DNA of 64,000 nucleotides, taken from Pseudomonas sp. G2-4 (GTDB lineage Bacteria > Pseudomonadota > Gammaproteobacteria > Pseudomonadales > Pseudomonadaceae). Position 1 is the stretch's first letter; each line of letters begins with the position of its first letter. The stretch is from positions 2,418,001-2,482,000 of the forward strand of contig NZ_CP125957.1 of assembly GCF_030064125.1 (NCBI RefSeq), written 5' to 3'. A model generated the notes under the pieces. The model was not told the origin of the DNA. It made no database searches and saw nothing but the letters and a program-made list of their open reading frames with translations. The position numbers were made by a program, and so were the translations under genes. This document shows positions 17,497 to 26,769 of this stretch, in pieces.

Positions 17497-19548
17497 TCAC
17501 GTTCGAAAATGCCCCACCAACCGCTGCTGATGATTCGCCATGTCATACAGCGAGTGGCTGGTCTGCGAGGCGTCCTGCATCTGGCTGGTCAATGTTTCGC
17601 TGATGCTTCGAATGTCACTGACGCGATGGCTGATGTCTTCCACGACGGCACTTTGCTCCAGGGCAGCGCTGGCGATCTGCTGGTTCATTTGCTCGATCAC
17701 TTCCACGGCGTCGGTGATGTGCTGCAGCGCTGCATGGGTTTGTTCGACTTGAACGACGCTGCCCCTGGCCAGTTCGCGGCTCAGTTGGGTGCTGTGCACC
17801 ACATCCTGGCTTAACTGTTGTAGCGCTTCGATCACCGTGCGTATTTGCTCGACCGAGTTTTGGGTGTTGCTGGCCAGGTGTCGAACTTCGTCAGCCACCA
17901 CCGCGAAGCCACGGCCCTGTTCACCCGCCCTGGCCGCTTCGATGGCGGCGTTCAAGGCCAGCAGGTTGGTCTGTTGGGCAATGGCACAGATGACGTCCAG
18001 TACCTGGTTGATCTGTTGGCTGTTGTCAGCCAGCGTCTTGACTTGTCCAAGCGTTGTTTCCAGGCGTCGGTCGAGGGTATCGATGCTGTTGACGGCATCG
18101 GCGAACAACGCTCGTCCTGATCGGCTGGCGTTTTCGGCGACGGTGGCGGCATCAGCCGCTTGGTGGGAGTGGCGGGCAACTTCCTGGGCGCTGGTGCTCA
18201 TTTCATGCAGTGCGGTGGCGGCCAGCTCGACTTCCCGATACTGCTTGTGCATGCCCGCGCTGACGTCCCGGGCAACCCGCGCGGACGTGTCGGCGGTGTC
18301 CCGGGTGTCCAGGGACGCTTGCTGGATATCCCGGATGATGGGCTGCAATTTGTCGAGAAAGCGATTGAACCCATTCGCCAGGTGGCCCAGTTCATCGCTG
18401 CGCTCGTTGGGCAGGCGCTGGGTGAGGTCACCGTCGCCTTCGACAATGGCATCGAGCATATGCGCCACTGTGAGCAGCGGTCGGGTCACACCGTAGGCGG
18501 TGAGCCAGATGAGTAGCAGGCCCAGGCTGCTGGCGAGCAATCCCAGGCTGAGATTGAACCAGTTCGCCTGGCGCTGCTTGTCGTCCAACTGGGCCTGCAT
18601 CGCCAGGGCAGGCGCCTGTACAAGGGCTTCAGGCACCCGTATCTGTAGTTGCCAAGGGGCGTTTGCGGCGAGGGTTTGCACCGCTTGCCGCACGTCCACG
18701 GAGGCGGCCGATACCGCGCCGCTGTGACCGGCCACTTGCCCGGACGCAGAAAGAATACTGATTTCGCTGTGGCCGGGGTACAAATCCTCAGCCAGGCTGG
18801 CGGCGAGTTTCTGGAGTGTGTCGAGACTGATGTCCATGCCCACGACGCCGATGGTCTTGCCCTTGTCTATCAGCGGCACCGAAATGCTGCTCATGAGGGT
18901 TTTCTGGCCCTCGACTTCGACCGCATAAGGTTCTGTCACGCAGGTGCGCCCCTGGGTTTGTGGGCAGACGTACCAAGCGTTCGCCGGTTCGCTGCCCGCC
19001 GGTGCATCGTTGGCGGCGATCTGGGCTTCGCTGAGCACCTCTTGAACCAGGTTCCCAGGCTGACTTTGCGACCAGTAGAGGGCAAAGCGGCCTGTTTCGT
19101 TACTGGCCAAGCTACGTTGGCCGGAGAAACCTGCGTCTTCACCCGCCAGCGCGTCGGGAAGCAGCACGACGTACAGGCCGAGGGCTTTCTCGCGTTTGAG
19201 CAGCGCCTGGCGGGTCACACCGATCAGGTCGTGGCGCAGTTGCTCGGGAGTCAATCGCCCGTTCAGGGTCTGGGCACGCAACTGAAGCACCGCTTCAGCA
19301 AATCCTTCTCCATAGAGCGCCGTTTCGTTGAAAAAACGTTCCACCCGCTGGCCGTGGGCGAGGGCTTGGGCTTGTAGACGCTCCAGGGCCGATTGCCCAA
19401 GCAGCTGACTGCTCTGCAATTTCAACAGCTTTGCGCTCTGTTGATTCTGATACAGGGAGGCACCGGTCAATGCGCCGACGACGGCCAGCAGGGACAGTCC
19501 ACTCAAGAGGGTGATCCGCCATTGGATAGTGAGGCGAGCGAAAAGCAT
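17497..19548 (-). CDS. Methyl-accepting chemotaxis protein with dCache sensor
   Basis: 683 residues from the ATG at 19548 (AGGAA 7 bases upstream). A first membrane helix at ~12-32 is followed by a periplasmic double-Cache sensor (residues ~33-335, with [20 protein letters not shown]). The second helix at ~345-365 leads to a HAMP domain ([26 protein letters not shown]). The cytoplasmic signalling hairpin includes [20 protein letters not shown] and [13 protein letters not shown], the CheA/CheW contact tip. It should steer swimming toward or away from a small ligand sensed in the periplasm. Nearby transport genes for sugar acids and amines suggest candidates; the ligand cannot be read from the sequence. 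Confidence 0.93.
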   Translation of the reverse strand: MLFARLTIQWRITLLSGLSLLAVVGALTGASLYQNQQSAKLLKLQSSQLLGQSALERLQAQALAHGQRVERFFNETALYGEGFAEAVLQLRAQTLNGRLTPEQLRHDLIGVTRQALLKREKALGLYVVLLPDALAGEDAGFSGQRSLASNETGRFALYWSQSQPGNLVQEVLSEAQIAANDAPAGSEPANAWYVCPQTQGRTCVTEPYAVEVEGQKTLMSSISVPLIDKGKTIGVVGMDISLDTLQKLAASLAEDLYPGHSEISILSASGQVAGHSGAVSAASVDVRQAVQTLAANAPWQLQIRVPEALVQAPALAMQAQLDDKQRQANWFNLSLGLLASSLGLLLIWLTAYGVTRPLLTVAHMLDAIVEGDGDLTQRLPNERSDELGHLANGFNRFLDKLQPIIRDIQQASLDTRDTADTSARVARDVSAGMHKQYREVELAATALHEMSTSAQEVARHSHQAADAATVAENASRSGRALFADAVNSIDTLDRRLETTLGQVKTLADNSQQINQVLDVICAIAQQTNLLALNAAIEAARAGEQGRGFAVVADEVRHLASNTQNSVEQIRTVIEALQQLSQDVVHSTQLSRELARGSVVQVEQTHAALQHITDAVEVIEQMNQQIASAALEQSAVVEDISHRVSDIRSISETLTSQMQDASQTSHSLYDMANHQQRLVGHFRT

Positions 19549-19917
19549 GCTGATATTCCTGCGCTTGGGCTTCAATTTGCGCGGGCCAAAGCCTGTTTCG
19601 GGCATTGGAAAGGGGCGACCCACTGGTTTTTATTGTTTGTGGCCGGCACCCGGTTTGAGGGGTGGGCAAGGCTATCTTGCAGGAGGAAGAGCGGGGCGGT
19701 TATCCCGAATCGGCAACACCTGTCGGGTTGCGAGCATCGTGCTGACCTACTTTGGGGCGGCGCTTGTGATGCTGCCAATTTGGGATAGCGAAGGGTTTTG
19801 GCGAGGGCATAGCATCGAAACCAGCGTGCAACCAGAACAATAAGCTGCTGGAGAACGGTGAACCTGGCCGTGCCCCGATCCCGCAACAACTGCCTCATAC
19901 AATAAGGTTAAGAAAAA
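19549..19917. other. Intergenic region between chemoreceptor and permease
   Basis: 369 bases with divergent genes on both sides, so it must hold both promoters. I see no strong palindrome, REP element or terminator. AAGGTTAAG shortly before 19918 is the likely ribosome-binding site of the permease. Confidence 0.5.
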
Positions 19918-21366
19918 ATGAGTGTATCTATCCCGATCAACAGCTCGACGGAGTTGAGGCGAGGCGCCTTGGGTGTCGGCTTCATCATTTTCTTTGTGGT
20001 ATCGGCGGCGAGCCCCTTGAGCGTCATCGCCGGGGGCTTCCCCATTGGCATCATGCTGGGTAATGGCGCCGGCACGCCCGCCTTGTTGGTCTTGGCGCTG
20101 TTGGTGTTGCTGGCTTTCTCGGTGGGGTACACCACCATGTCCCGCCACCTGACCAACGCGGGCGGTTTCTACGCGTTCACCGCCCGTGGCCTCGGTGGCC
20201 TGGCCGGCGGGGGGGCGGGGGTGTTGGCGATGTTTGCCTACAACATTCTTCAGGTCGGTCTGTATGGCATGTTCGGCGGTGTCGTCAGTGGCACGATGGC
20301 CAGTGTATTCGGCCTGGAGTTGCCCTGGTGGTGCTATTCGCTCCTGGCAATGGCGAGCGTTGCGATTCTTGGCTACCGCAAGATCGACCTTTCTGCTCGC
20401 GTGCTGTCGGTGGTGGTCATTGCCGAGTACCTGGCCATCCTGACCCTGGATTTCGCCATTCTCAAGGCGGGTGGTGACAGTGGCATCAATCTCGATTCGT
20501 TTGACCGCAGCCATGTCTTCAGTGGCACGCCGTCAATTGGCCTGCTGTTCTGTTTCGCCGCTTTTATCGGCTTCGAGGCCACCACCATTTACGGTGAAGA
20601 AGCCAAGAACCCACACCGCACCATTCCGATTGCCACCTACAGTTCGGTGTTGTTGATCGGTGGTTTCTACGCCTTGTCGGTCTGGTCGATGGTGGTGGGC
20701 GTGGGGGTCGACAAGATCGTTCCGACCCTGCAGGCATTGCAGGATCCCACCACCTTCATTTATGGCATGTCCGATCATTTTGTCGGCCCGCACCTGACCC
20801 AGATCATCCGCGTGCTGTTCATGGTCAGCATCTATGCCGGGCTGCTGGCGTTCCACAATGCCGCCGCCCGTTACTTCTATGCCATCGGGCGTGACGGCCT
20901 GTTGCCTCACCGGTTGGGGACCACCCACCGCGTCCACCAGAGTCCGCACATGGGCTCGGCTCTGCAAAGCCTGATCGCTGCCGTGGTGGTGCTGATTTTC
21001 GCCGCGTTGGATGCCGATCCGATCCTTCAACTGTTCGCCTGGTTCTCCAACCTCGCCACGCTGTGCGTGATTCTGCTCATGGCGCTGACCTCGGCTGCGG
21101 TGTTTGTCTATTTCCAGCGCCATCCGGAACTGAAGCTGGGCATCTGGCGCGGTCGGATCTTGCCGGGCTTTTCCTGCCTGGCGTTGTTGGCGGTCCTGGT
21201 GCTTGCAGTGCTTCATTTCGATGTGCTCACCGGTGCCAGCAAGCTCTTGTCTTACGCCCTCTGCGCCGTCATCCCCGCTGCGTTGATCGGAGGCGTGTTT
21301 CTGGCAGCCCGTCTGCGCAAAGTATCGCCCGAGCGGTTCATGGCGCTGGGTAGCCACAAGCTCTAG
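19918..21366 (+). CDS. APC-superfamily amino acid/amine permease
   Basis: 482 residues with about 12 membrane helices. APC features are clear: GFIIFFVVSAASPLSVIAGG in helix 1, the helix-6 stretch CFAAFIGFEATTIYGEEAKNP with its conserved acidic ending, and LAFHNAAARYFYAIGRDGLLP in helix 8. It is an inner-membrane importer, probably of an amine or amino acid. Aldehyde dehydrogenase, class III aminotransferase and OprD genes follow on the same strand. That order is typical of amine catabolism: uptake, deamination, aldehyde oxidation. The substrate is unknown. Confidence 0.88.
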   Translation: MSVSIPINSSTELRRGALGVGFIIFFVVSAASPLSVIAGGFPIGIMLGNGAGTPALLVLALLVLLAFSVGYTTMSRHLTNAGGFYAFTARGLGGLAGGGAGVLAMFAYNILQVGLYGMFGGVVSGTMASVFGLELPWWCYSLLAMASVAILGYRKIDLSARVLSVVVIAEYLAILTLDFAILKAGGDSGINLDSFDRSHVFSGTPSIGLLFCFAAFIGFEATTIYGEEAKNPHRTIPIATYSSVLLIGGFYALSVWSMVVGVGVDKIVPTLQALQDPTTFIYGMSDHFVGPHLTQIIRVLFMVSIYAGLLAFHNAAARYFYAIGRDGLLPHRLGTTHRVHQSPHMGSALQSLIAAVVVLIFAALDADPILQLFAWFSNLATLCVILLMALTSAAVFVYFQRHPELKLGIWRGRILPGFSCLALLAVLVLAVLHFDVLTGASKLLSYALCAVIPAALIGGVFLAARLRKVSPERFMALGSHKL

Positions 21367-21452
21367 GGCATCACGCCGCACTGTTCAACTTTCACGAAAT
21401 ACCGGTCCGCGCTGTTCGGGACGGCCCGTCAGCGCGCGAAAGGGAGGTTTTT

Positions 21453-22874
21453 ATGCACGATTATCAAATGCTCATCAATGGGGTTCGGGTCAGGGGTGAA
21501 AAGGGCCACTTTGATGTGCTCAATCCGGCGACGGGCACCGCATTCGCCCAATGCCCGGCGGGTTCCCTGGCTCAGCTGGACCTTGCTGTCGACGTGGCTC
21601 GGGCGGCCTTCAGCGAGTGGCGTCACAGCACTCACGAGGACCGGCGCGAGCGCCTGCTGAGCATCGCTGCCGACATCGAGCAGGACGCCGACGCATTGGC
21701 CCGGCTCATTGTGCTGGAGCAGGGCAAACCACTGGCGCTCGCGTTCTTCGAAGTCATGGGGGCGGCCGCCTGGACACGTTATGCCGCCGAGCAGCAGATT
21801 CCCGTGGAGTTGGTGGAAGACACCCCGACCCAGCGCATTGAGCTGCATCGCAAGCCGTTGGGTGTGGTCGCGTCGATCACCCCCTGGAATTGGCCGTTCA
21901 TGATCGCCGTCTGGCACATCATGCCGGCGTTGCGTGCCGGCAATTGTGTGATCAGCAAGCCGTCGAGCCTGACCCCCTTGAGCACGCTGCGCCTGGTGGA
22001 AATCATCGCCTGCCATGTGCCTCGGGGCGTGATCAACGTCGTGACCGGCGAGCAAGGTTTCGGCAGTGCGATCACCGCGCATGCCGGTATCGACAAGATT
22101 GTATTCACCGGCTCGACGGCCACTGGCCAAAGCGTGATGCGTGGCGCTGCCGGCAATCTCAAGCGCTTGACGCTGGAGCTGGGCGGCAATGACGCCGCCA
22201 TCGTACTGCCTGGCACGCCGGTCGAGGCGGTGGCCGAAGAGATTTTCCAGGCGGCATTCCTGAACATGGGGCAGACCTGCGCCGCCCTCAAGCGTTTGTA
22301 CATACACCAATCCCAATACGAAGAGTTTGCCGAGGCCCTGACGCGCATTGCCGCGCGTCAGACGGTGGGGGACGGCCTGGAGCCAGGCGTCGATTTCGGG
22401 CCGGTGCAGAACCTCGAACAGCTCAAGCTGGTGGAGGCCCTGGTGGCTGATGCCCGTGCCCGTGGGGCCCGGGTGTTGTGCGGTGGCGCGCGCCTGGACC
22501 GCCCGGGCTTTTTCTATCCGCCAACCCTGGTCGCCGATGTGACAGACGGGCACCGCCTGGTCGATGAGGAACAGTTCGGTCCGGTGCTGCCCTTGATTGC
22601 CTACCAGGATGTCGAGGATGTCCTGCGCCGCGCCAATGCCAGCGATATGGGCTTGGGTGGATCGGTCTGGGGCGCGGATGTCGAGCAGGCCCAGGCGTTG
22701 GCCTGTCGCCTTGAAAGCGGCGTGGCGTGGGTCAACTGCCACGCCCAGATCCAACCGAATACGCCATTTGGCGGCAGCAAGATGTCCGGGTTCGGTGTCG
22801 AGTTCGGCCTTGAAGGGTTGCTGGAGTTCACGGGCCAGCAACTGCTGTACGTACGCAAGCGTGAAACTGAGTGA
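21453..22874 (+). CDS. NAD(P)-dependent aldehyde dehydrogenase
   Basis: 473 residues. Catalytic features: Asn in SITPWNWPFM, Glu in TLELGGNDAAIVLPG and nucleophile Cys in FLNMGQTCAALKRLYIH; FTGSTATGQ marks the cofactor fold. The GQTCAALKR pattern resembles the aldehyde dehydrogenase subgroup that includes AldA/PuuC-like and 3-succinoylsemialdehyde-pyridine dehydrogenases. It lies 86 bases after the permease and 11 before the aminotransferase. The likely job is oxidising the aldehyde left after transamination of an imported omega-amino compound. Confidence 0.9.
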   Translation: MHDYQMLINGVRVRGEKGHFDVLNPATGTAFAQCPAGSLAQLDLAVDVARAAFSEWRHSTHEDRRERLLSIAADIEQDADALARLIVLEQGKPLALAFFEVMGAAAWTRYAAEQQIPVELVEDTPTQRIELHRKPLGVVASITPWNWPFMIAVWHIMPALRAGNCVISKPSSLTPLSTLRLVEIIACHVPRGVINVVTGEQGFGSAITAHAGIDKIVFTGSTATGQSVMRGAAGNLKRLTLELGGNDAAIVLPGTPVEAVAEEIFQAAFLNMGQTCAALKRLYIHQSQYEEFAEALTRIAARQTVGDGLEPGVDFGPVQNLEQLKLVEALVADARARGARVLCGGARLDRPGFFYPPTLVADVTDGHRLVDEEQFGPVLPLIAYQDVEDVLRRANASDMGLGGSVWGADVEQAQALACRLESGVAWVNCHAQIQPNTPFGGSKMSGFGVEFGLEGLLEFTGQQLLYVRKRETE

Positions 22875-22885
22875 GGACTTGAATC

Positions 22886-24235
22886 ATGTATGAGAAATAC
22901 AAGACAGCGCAGAAGAAGTTCTGGCATCCGATGAGTTCTTCGGCGCCGGCCAACCGCTCCAATACCTTGATCATTGCCCGGGGTGACGGTAACTACATCA
23001 CCGATATCGATGGCCATCGCATGCTCGACGGTGTCGGTGGTTTGTGGAACGTGAACGTTGGCCACAACCGGGCTTCAGTGAAGGCGGCCATCGCCGCGCA
23101 GTTGGACGAGCTGGCGTATTACCAGACTTTCGACGGCATCGCCCATCCGCGGGTGTTCGACCTGGCCGAGCGACTGACGTCGATGTTCGCCCAGGAAAAC
23201 ATGGCGCGGGTGTTGTTCAGTTCCGGCGGTTCCGACGCGGTCGAAACGGCCCTGAAAATGGCCCGCCAATACTGGATTGCCAGCGGTGAGCCGGGGCGCA
23301 CGCGCTTTTTGTCGTTGCGCAATGGCTACCATGGCGTGCACGTGGGCGGTACATCCGTGGGCGGCAATGGCGTCTATCACTACAACCACGGGCCACTGCT
23401 GGCGGGCTGTCATTTGCTCGATACGCCTTGGCTGTACCGCAATCCCTGGGACTGCCGCGATCCGGAAGAACTGACCGCTCACTGTGTTCGCCAGTTGGAA
23501 GACCAGATCGCGCTGCTCGGTCCGCAAACCATTGCCGCGTTGATCGCCGAGCCGGTGCAGGGAGCCGGTGGCGTGATCGTGCCGCCAGCGTATTACTGGA
23601 AGCGGCTGCGCGAAGTCTGTGACCGCCACGGTATCTTGTTGATCGCCGATGAAGTGGTCACGGGGTTCGGCCGCACCGGCTGCATGCTCGGCAGTCGGGG
23701 CTGGGGCGTCGCGCCTGACGTGCTGTGCCTGGCGAAGGGCATTACCGCCGGCTACATCCCCATGGGCGCCACGCTCTTCAACCAGCGCATCGCCGACGCC
23801 ATCGAGAACGGCCCGGGCTTCAGCAGCGTGATCATGCACGGTTATACCTACAGCGGACACCCGACGGCGTGTGCGGCGGCCTTGGCGGTGCTGGACATCG
23901 TCGAAGCGGAGGATTTGCCGGGCAATGCCGGGAAAGTCGGTGCCCAATTGCTGGAGCAACTGCAGCCGCTGACCGAACGTTATGCCGTGGTGGGCGAAGT
24001 GCGCGGCAAGGGCTTGATGATCGCCGTGGACCTGGTCGCGAACAAGGTCACGCGCGAGCCACTTGACCCCGCCAACGGCCTGGCCTCGCGCATTGCCGAG
24101 CACGCGCGTCGCGCCGGCGTATTGATGCGTCCGATAGGCAACAAAATCGTGATGTCGCCACCGCTGACCCTCACCTCTGACGAGGCCGCCATGATGGTCG
24201 GTGCGTTGGACAGCGCGCTCGCCGACTGCCGCTAG
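22886..24235 (+). CDS. Class III (omega) aminotransferase, PLP-dependent
   Basis: 449 residues. Fold-type I class III motifs: SSGGSDAVETALKMARQYW (phosphate-binding loop), YHGVHVGGTS, LLIADEVVTGFGRTG (Asp contacting the pyridine nitrogen) and LAKGITAGYIPMGA (Schiff-base Lys). Such enzymes move an amino group from a terminal amine or beta/omega-amino acid to pyruvate or 2-oxoglutarate. It is co-directional with a permease and an aldehyde dehydrogenase, consistent with stepwise degradation of an imported amine. Beta-alanine/taurine:pyruvate-type specificity is plausible; the sequence alone does not decide. Confidence 0.92.
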   Translation: MYEKYKTAQKKFWHPMSSSAPANRSNTLIIARGDGNYITDIDGHRMLDGVGGLWNVNVGHNRASVKAAIAAQLDELAYYQTFDGIAHPRVFDLAERLTSMFAQENMARVLFSSGGSDAVETALKMARQYWIASGEPGRTRFLSLRNGYHGVHVGGTSVGGNGVYHYNHGPLLAGCHLLDTPWLYRNPWDCRDPEELTAHCVRQLEDQIALLGPQTIAALIAEPVQGAGGVIVPPAYYWKRLREVCDRHGILLIADEVVTGFGRTGCMLGSRGWGVAPDVLCLAKGITAGYIPMGATLFNQRIADAIENGPGFSSVIMHGYTYSGHPTACAAALAVLDIVEAEDLPGNAGKVGAQLLEQLQPLTERYAVVGEVRGKGLMIAVDLVANKVTREPLDPANGLASRIAEHARRAGVLMRPIGNKIVMSPPLTLTSDEAAMMVGALDSALADCR

Positions 24236-24242
24236 CCTGTAG

Positions 24243-24266
24243 GCCGGCGCAGCGTGCTGCGTCGGC
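24243..24266. other. Intergenic hairpin between aminotransferase and porin genes
   Basis: GCCGGCGCAG, a 4-base loop and CTGCGTCGGC form a 10-bp stem with one G-T pair. There is no T-run, so it may be a weak attenuator or mRNA-stabilising hairpin rather than a full terminator. Confidence 0.4.
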
Positions 24267-24316
24267 TCCTGAATATAAAGACAGCCTTCAAAGGCGCACC
24301 ACAAGGAGCCCCAGCT

Positions 24317-25642
24317 ATGCGAAACCTATCGCGTATGGAATTTTTCGGCAGTGGTCTTGCCTGTACGTTGGCGCTTTGCGCCGCGAGTCAGGTCCAGGCC
24401 TATGAGTTGTATGCCGATGACGACACTCACCTCAACGCCGACATGCTGGCCGTGTTCGGCCATTTCAACAGCCGCAAGAACTACGATGGCAGGCCAGGCG
24501 GTTCAACCTGGCGCGAAGGCTTCATCAAGTATGGCGTCAGCGGTGACCAGGGCCTGGCCGGCCATGGCACCGCCTACGGCGCGTTCAGCCTGGTCAGTTC
24601 CGCCACCTGGGGCGATGGCGACGCTGCCGGCAATACGCTGGGTAGCGAGCGCACGACGAAGATCGAAGACGCCTACCTGGGGTGGCGTTCCGCCGATCTG
24701 TTCCCCGTGCTGGGGCAGGACGGTGTCGATATCTCCGGCGGCCGCCAGGTGGTCAAGCTGGGCAGGGGGTTCCTGATCAACGACGACGGGCCGAACCTGG
24801 GCAAAGGCCCGGCCGACGGCCGCTTGAATCGTGGTGGCGCCTATTACCTGGCCGCCCGGCACGCCTTCGATCAAACCGCCGTGCTGCGTCTGGGCGGGCA
24901 GGACGGGCTGCATGGCAGTGTGTTGTGGCTCAAGTCCGACAACCGTGCCCAGGCTGAAACCGAACTGGCCGCCGGTACGCTGGACTACACCACCCAGGCC
25001 GGGACATTGGGGTTGACCTGGATCCATGGTCTTGATGTGAATGATCGCTGGGCGAGCGATTTCCAGCGGCAACGCAAGGGCATGGACGTCTACAGTATTC
25101 GCGGTGAAGGCGACGCCGGCATCGAGAATGCGAGCCTGGCGTTCGAATACGCCTGGCAGGACAAGGACGCCGGCCCGCAGAACGCCTGGTACGCCGAGGC
25201 CGGCTACACCTTTGCCGATCTCGCCTGGGCACCCAAGCTGACGTACCGCTATACCCGCTATTCGCAGAAGTGGGACTCGCTGTTTACCGGTACGAGCATG
25301 GGCTACGGCACCTGGTTGCAGGGTGAGGTCGCCGGTAACTACGCCGGGCCCTTCAACACCAACACGGGTATTCATCATGTCGGTCTGACAGCCAAGCCGC
25401 TGGAGAACCTGACCCTCGGTGCGTTGTACTTCGATTACAACACCGTACGTAAAAGCAACGCCCTGAACCTGGATGCCCGTGAGCTGGATCTGTATGCCGA
25501 GTGGGCCGTCAACGAGCATTTGATCGTCACCCCGCTGATCGGCCTCTACAAGCCGGATCGGGATGCAACGACGGGGGGCAATCAAGTGGCGGGCAATGGC
25601 ACCAACCTGTACAGCCAAGTCACCGTGGCCGTGCCGTTCTGA
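24317..25642 (+). CDS. OprD-family outer-membrane porin
   Basis: 441 residues from the ATG at 24317 (AGGAG at 24304-24308); the frame extends upstream to 24254 without a suitable site. A signal peptide of about 29 residues ends near SQVQA-YELYADDD. The body has alternating short beta-strand patterns and ends in a C-terminal aromatic (TVAVPF), as needed for BAM insertion. OprD porins let small acidic or basic nutrients cross the outer membrane. Following permease, dehydrogenase and aminotransferase genes, it likely supplies the substrate of that pathway. Confidence 0.92.
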   Translation: MRNLSRMEFFGSGLACTLALCAASQVQAYELYADDDTHLNADMLAVFGHFNSRKNYDGRPGGSTWREGFIKYGVSGDQGLAGHGTAYGAFSLVSSATWGDGDAAGNTLGSERTTKIEDAYLGWRSADLFPVLGQDGVDISGGRQVVKLGRGFLINDDGPNLGKGPADGRLNRGGAYYLAARHAFDQTAVLRLGGQDGLHGSVLWLKSDNRAQAETELAAGTLDYTTQAGTLGLTWIHGLDVNDRWASDFQRQRKGMDVYSIRGEGDAGIENASLAFEYAWQDKDAGPQNAWYAEAGYTFADLAWAPKLTYRYTRYSQKWDSLFTGTSMGYGTWLQGEVAGNYAGPFNTNTGIHHVGLTAKPLENLTLGALYFDYNTVRKSNALNLDARELDLYAEWAVNEHLIVTPLIGLYKPDRDATTGGNQVAGNGTNLYSQVTVAVPF

Positions 25643-25666
25643 GGCAGGGGGTGTTCGATAAACCCG

Positions 25667-25757
25667 GTGGTGAGGGAGCTTGCTTCCGCTGGACTGCGCA
25701 GGCCCAAAAAAGGGGGGCCGCTACGCGACCCAGCGGGAGCAAGCTCCCTCGCCACAG
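25667..25757. repeat. REP doublet between convergent genes
   Basis: An inverted pair related to the element near 3932, with GTGAGGGAGCTTGCTTCCGC on the left and AGCGGGAGCAAGCTCCCTCG on the right. It separates the porin gene from the convergent IclR gene. Confidence 0.85.
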
Positions 25758-25761
25758 GTTT

Positions 25762-26496
25762 TCAGTGCATCCGCTCGGCGATTCGCCGGGTGGTTTCCAT
25801 CACCATTTCAATCACGGTCTCCTGGCGCAGCAGTTTGAAACTGTGGCTGCTGCCCACCGCCGAAAGGCTCCCCACCACCTCGTCGAGTTCTGGATTGATG
25901 ATCGGCGCCGCGATACCGGTCAGGCCTTGATTGAGTTCGTCGTGGGTCAGGCAATAACCGTCCTTGCGAATCTTTTTCGTCGCTTTGGAAAAGCTTGCCC
26001 AGTCGTAAGTATTCTCGGGGTCGTTGGCCATATGTTCTTCGAACAGACGCTGCAGGCGTCGACCCTTCTGGAAGGCAATCAGCACCTTGGACTGCGCACC
26101 GCGAAAAAACGGCAGCGGGTGGCCGCGACCGAATGAAAAGTGGTAAGTGCCCGTGGGTTCGGTGATGTAGGTATTGATGATGTGGCCGTCATAGAAAACG
26201 CTGGCGAACACCGCCAGGCCGGTCTCTTCGGACAGCTCGTGCATCAGCTCGCGGCCTGCCACGAGGATCGGGTCGTACTGACGCATCATCCAGTCGAGCT
26301 CGATGATGCGCGGCCCCAGGCTGTAGCTACCGGCATCCACCCGGACCAGCAGGCCGGCGTCGCACAGGTCCTTCACATAGCGGTACACGGTCGCCCGTGA
26401 CAGGCCCATGCGTTCGGCAATGGTGTCGGGGTCGATCTTCAGCCGTTCTGGGCCGAAGAGGTCCAGGACACTCAGCATTTTACTCAGACTGCTCAT
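25762..26496 (-). CDS. IclR-family transcriptional regulator
   Basis: 244 residues from the ATG at 26496 (AGGAG 4 bases upstream). The N-terminal winged helix (residues ~1-65) includes IAERMGLSRATVYRYVKDL. The C-terminal effector domain includes GLAVFASVFYDGHIINTYIT and LNQGLTGIAAPIINPELDEVVGSL. It is divergent from the TPP-enzyme operon and is the obvious candidate regulator of it, with an inverted repeat at 26635-26657 in between. IclR proteins commonly control aromatic-acid pathways in pseudomonads. Confidence 0.9.
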   Translation of the reverse strand: MSSLSKMLSVLDLFGPERLKIDPDTIAERMGLSRATVYRYVKDLCDAGLLVRVDAGSYSLGPRIIELDWMMRQYDPILVAGRELMHELSEETGLAVFASVFYDGHIINTYITEPTGTYHFSFGRGHPLPFFRGAQSKVLIAFQKGRRLQRLFEEHMANDPENTYDWASFSKATKKIRKDGYCLTHDELNQGLTGIAAPIINPELDEVVGSLSAVGSSHSFKLLRQETVIEMVMETTRRIAERMH

Positions 26497-26634
26497 TTGG
26501 CTCCTAAGGGGGCAGAGGCGCGCAGGTGGCCGTTGGGTGAGCACTATAGGTAGACGCGCCAGTGATGGAAAGCCTGCTCACTCGATGAGAAAGGCGCTGA
26601 CACGTTACTTCAGGGTTTGAGAAATACAAACATC

Positions 26635-26657
26635 TTTATCGATCTCGAGCCGATAAA
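26635..26657. promoter_or_regulatory. Inverted repeat, candidate IclR operator
   Basis: TTTATCG and CGATAAA flank nine bases containing CTCGAG, in the AT-rich 273-base gap between the IclR gene and the TPP-enzyme gene. Its position ~110 bases before the operon start suits an activator or repressor site. Confidence 0.4.
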
Positions 26658-26769
26658 AACGTATTAAAATCTCAAAATAAGAGTTTTACGTAAAAAAACA
26701 GCTTGTTTTGTGGGTTTGCATGTGTGATAAATCTCAGCCATTGCAAACGCTCGAACAAGAGGGCAGGAA

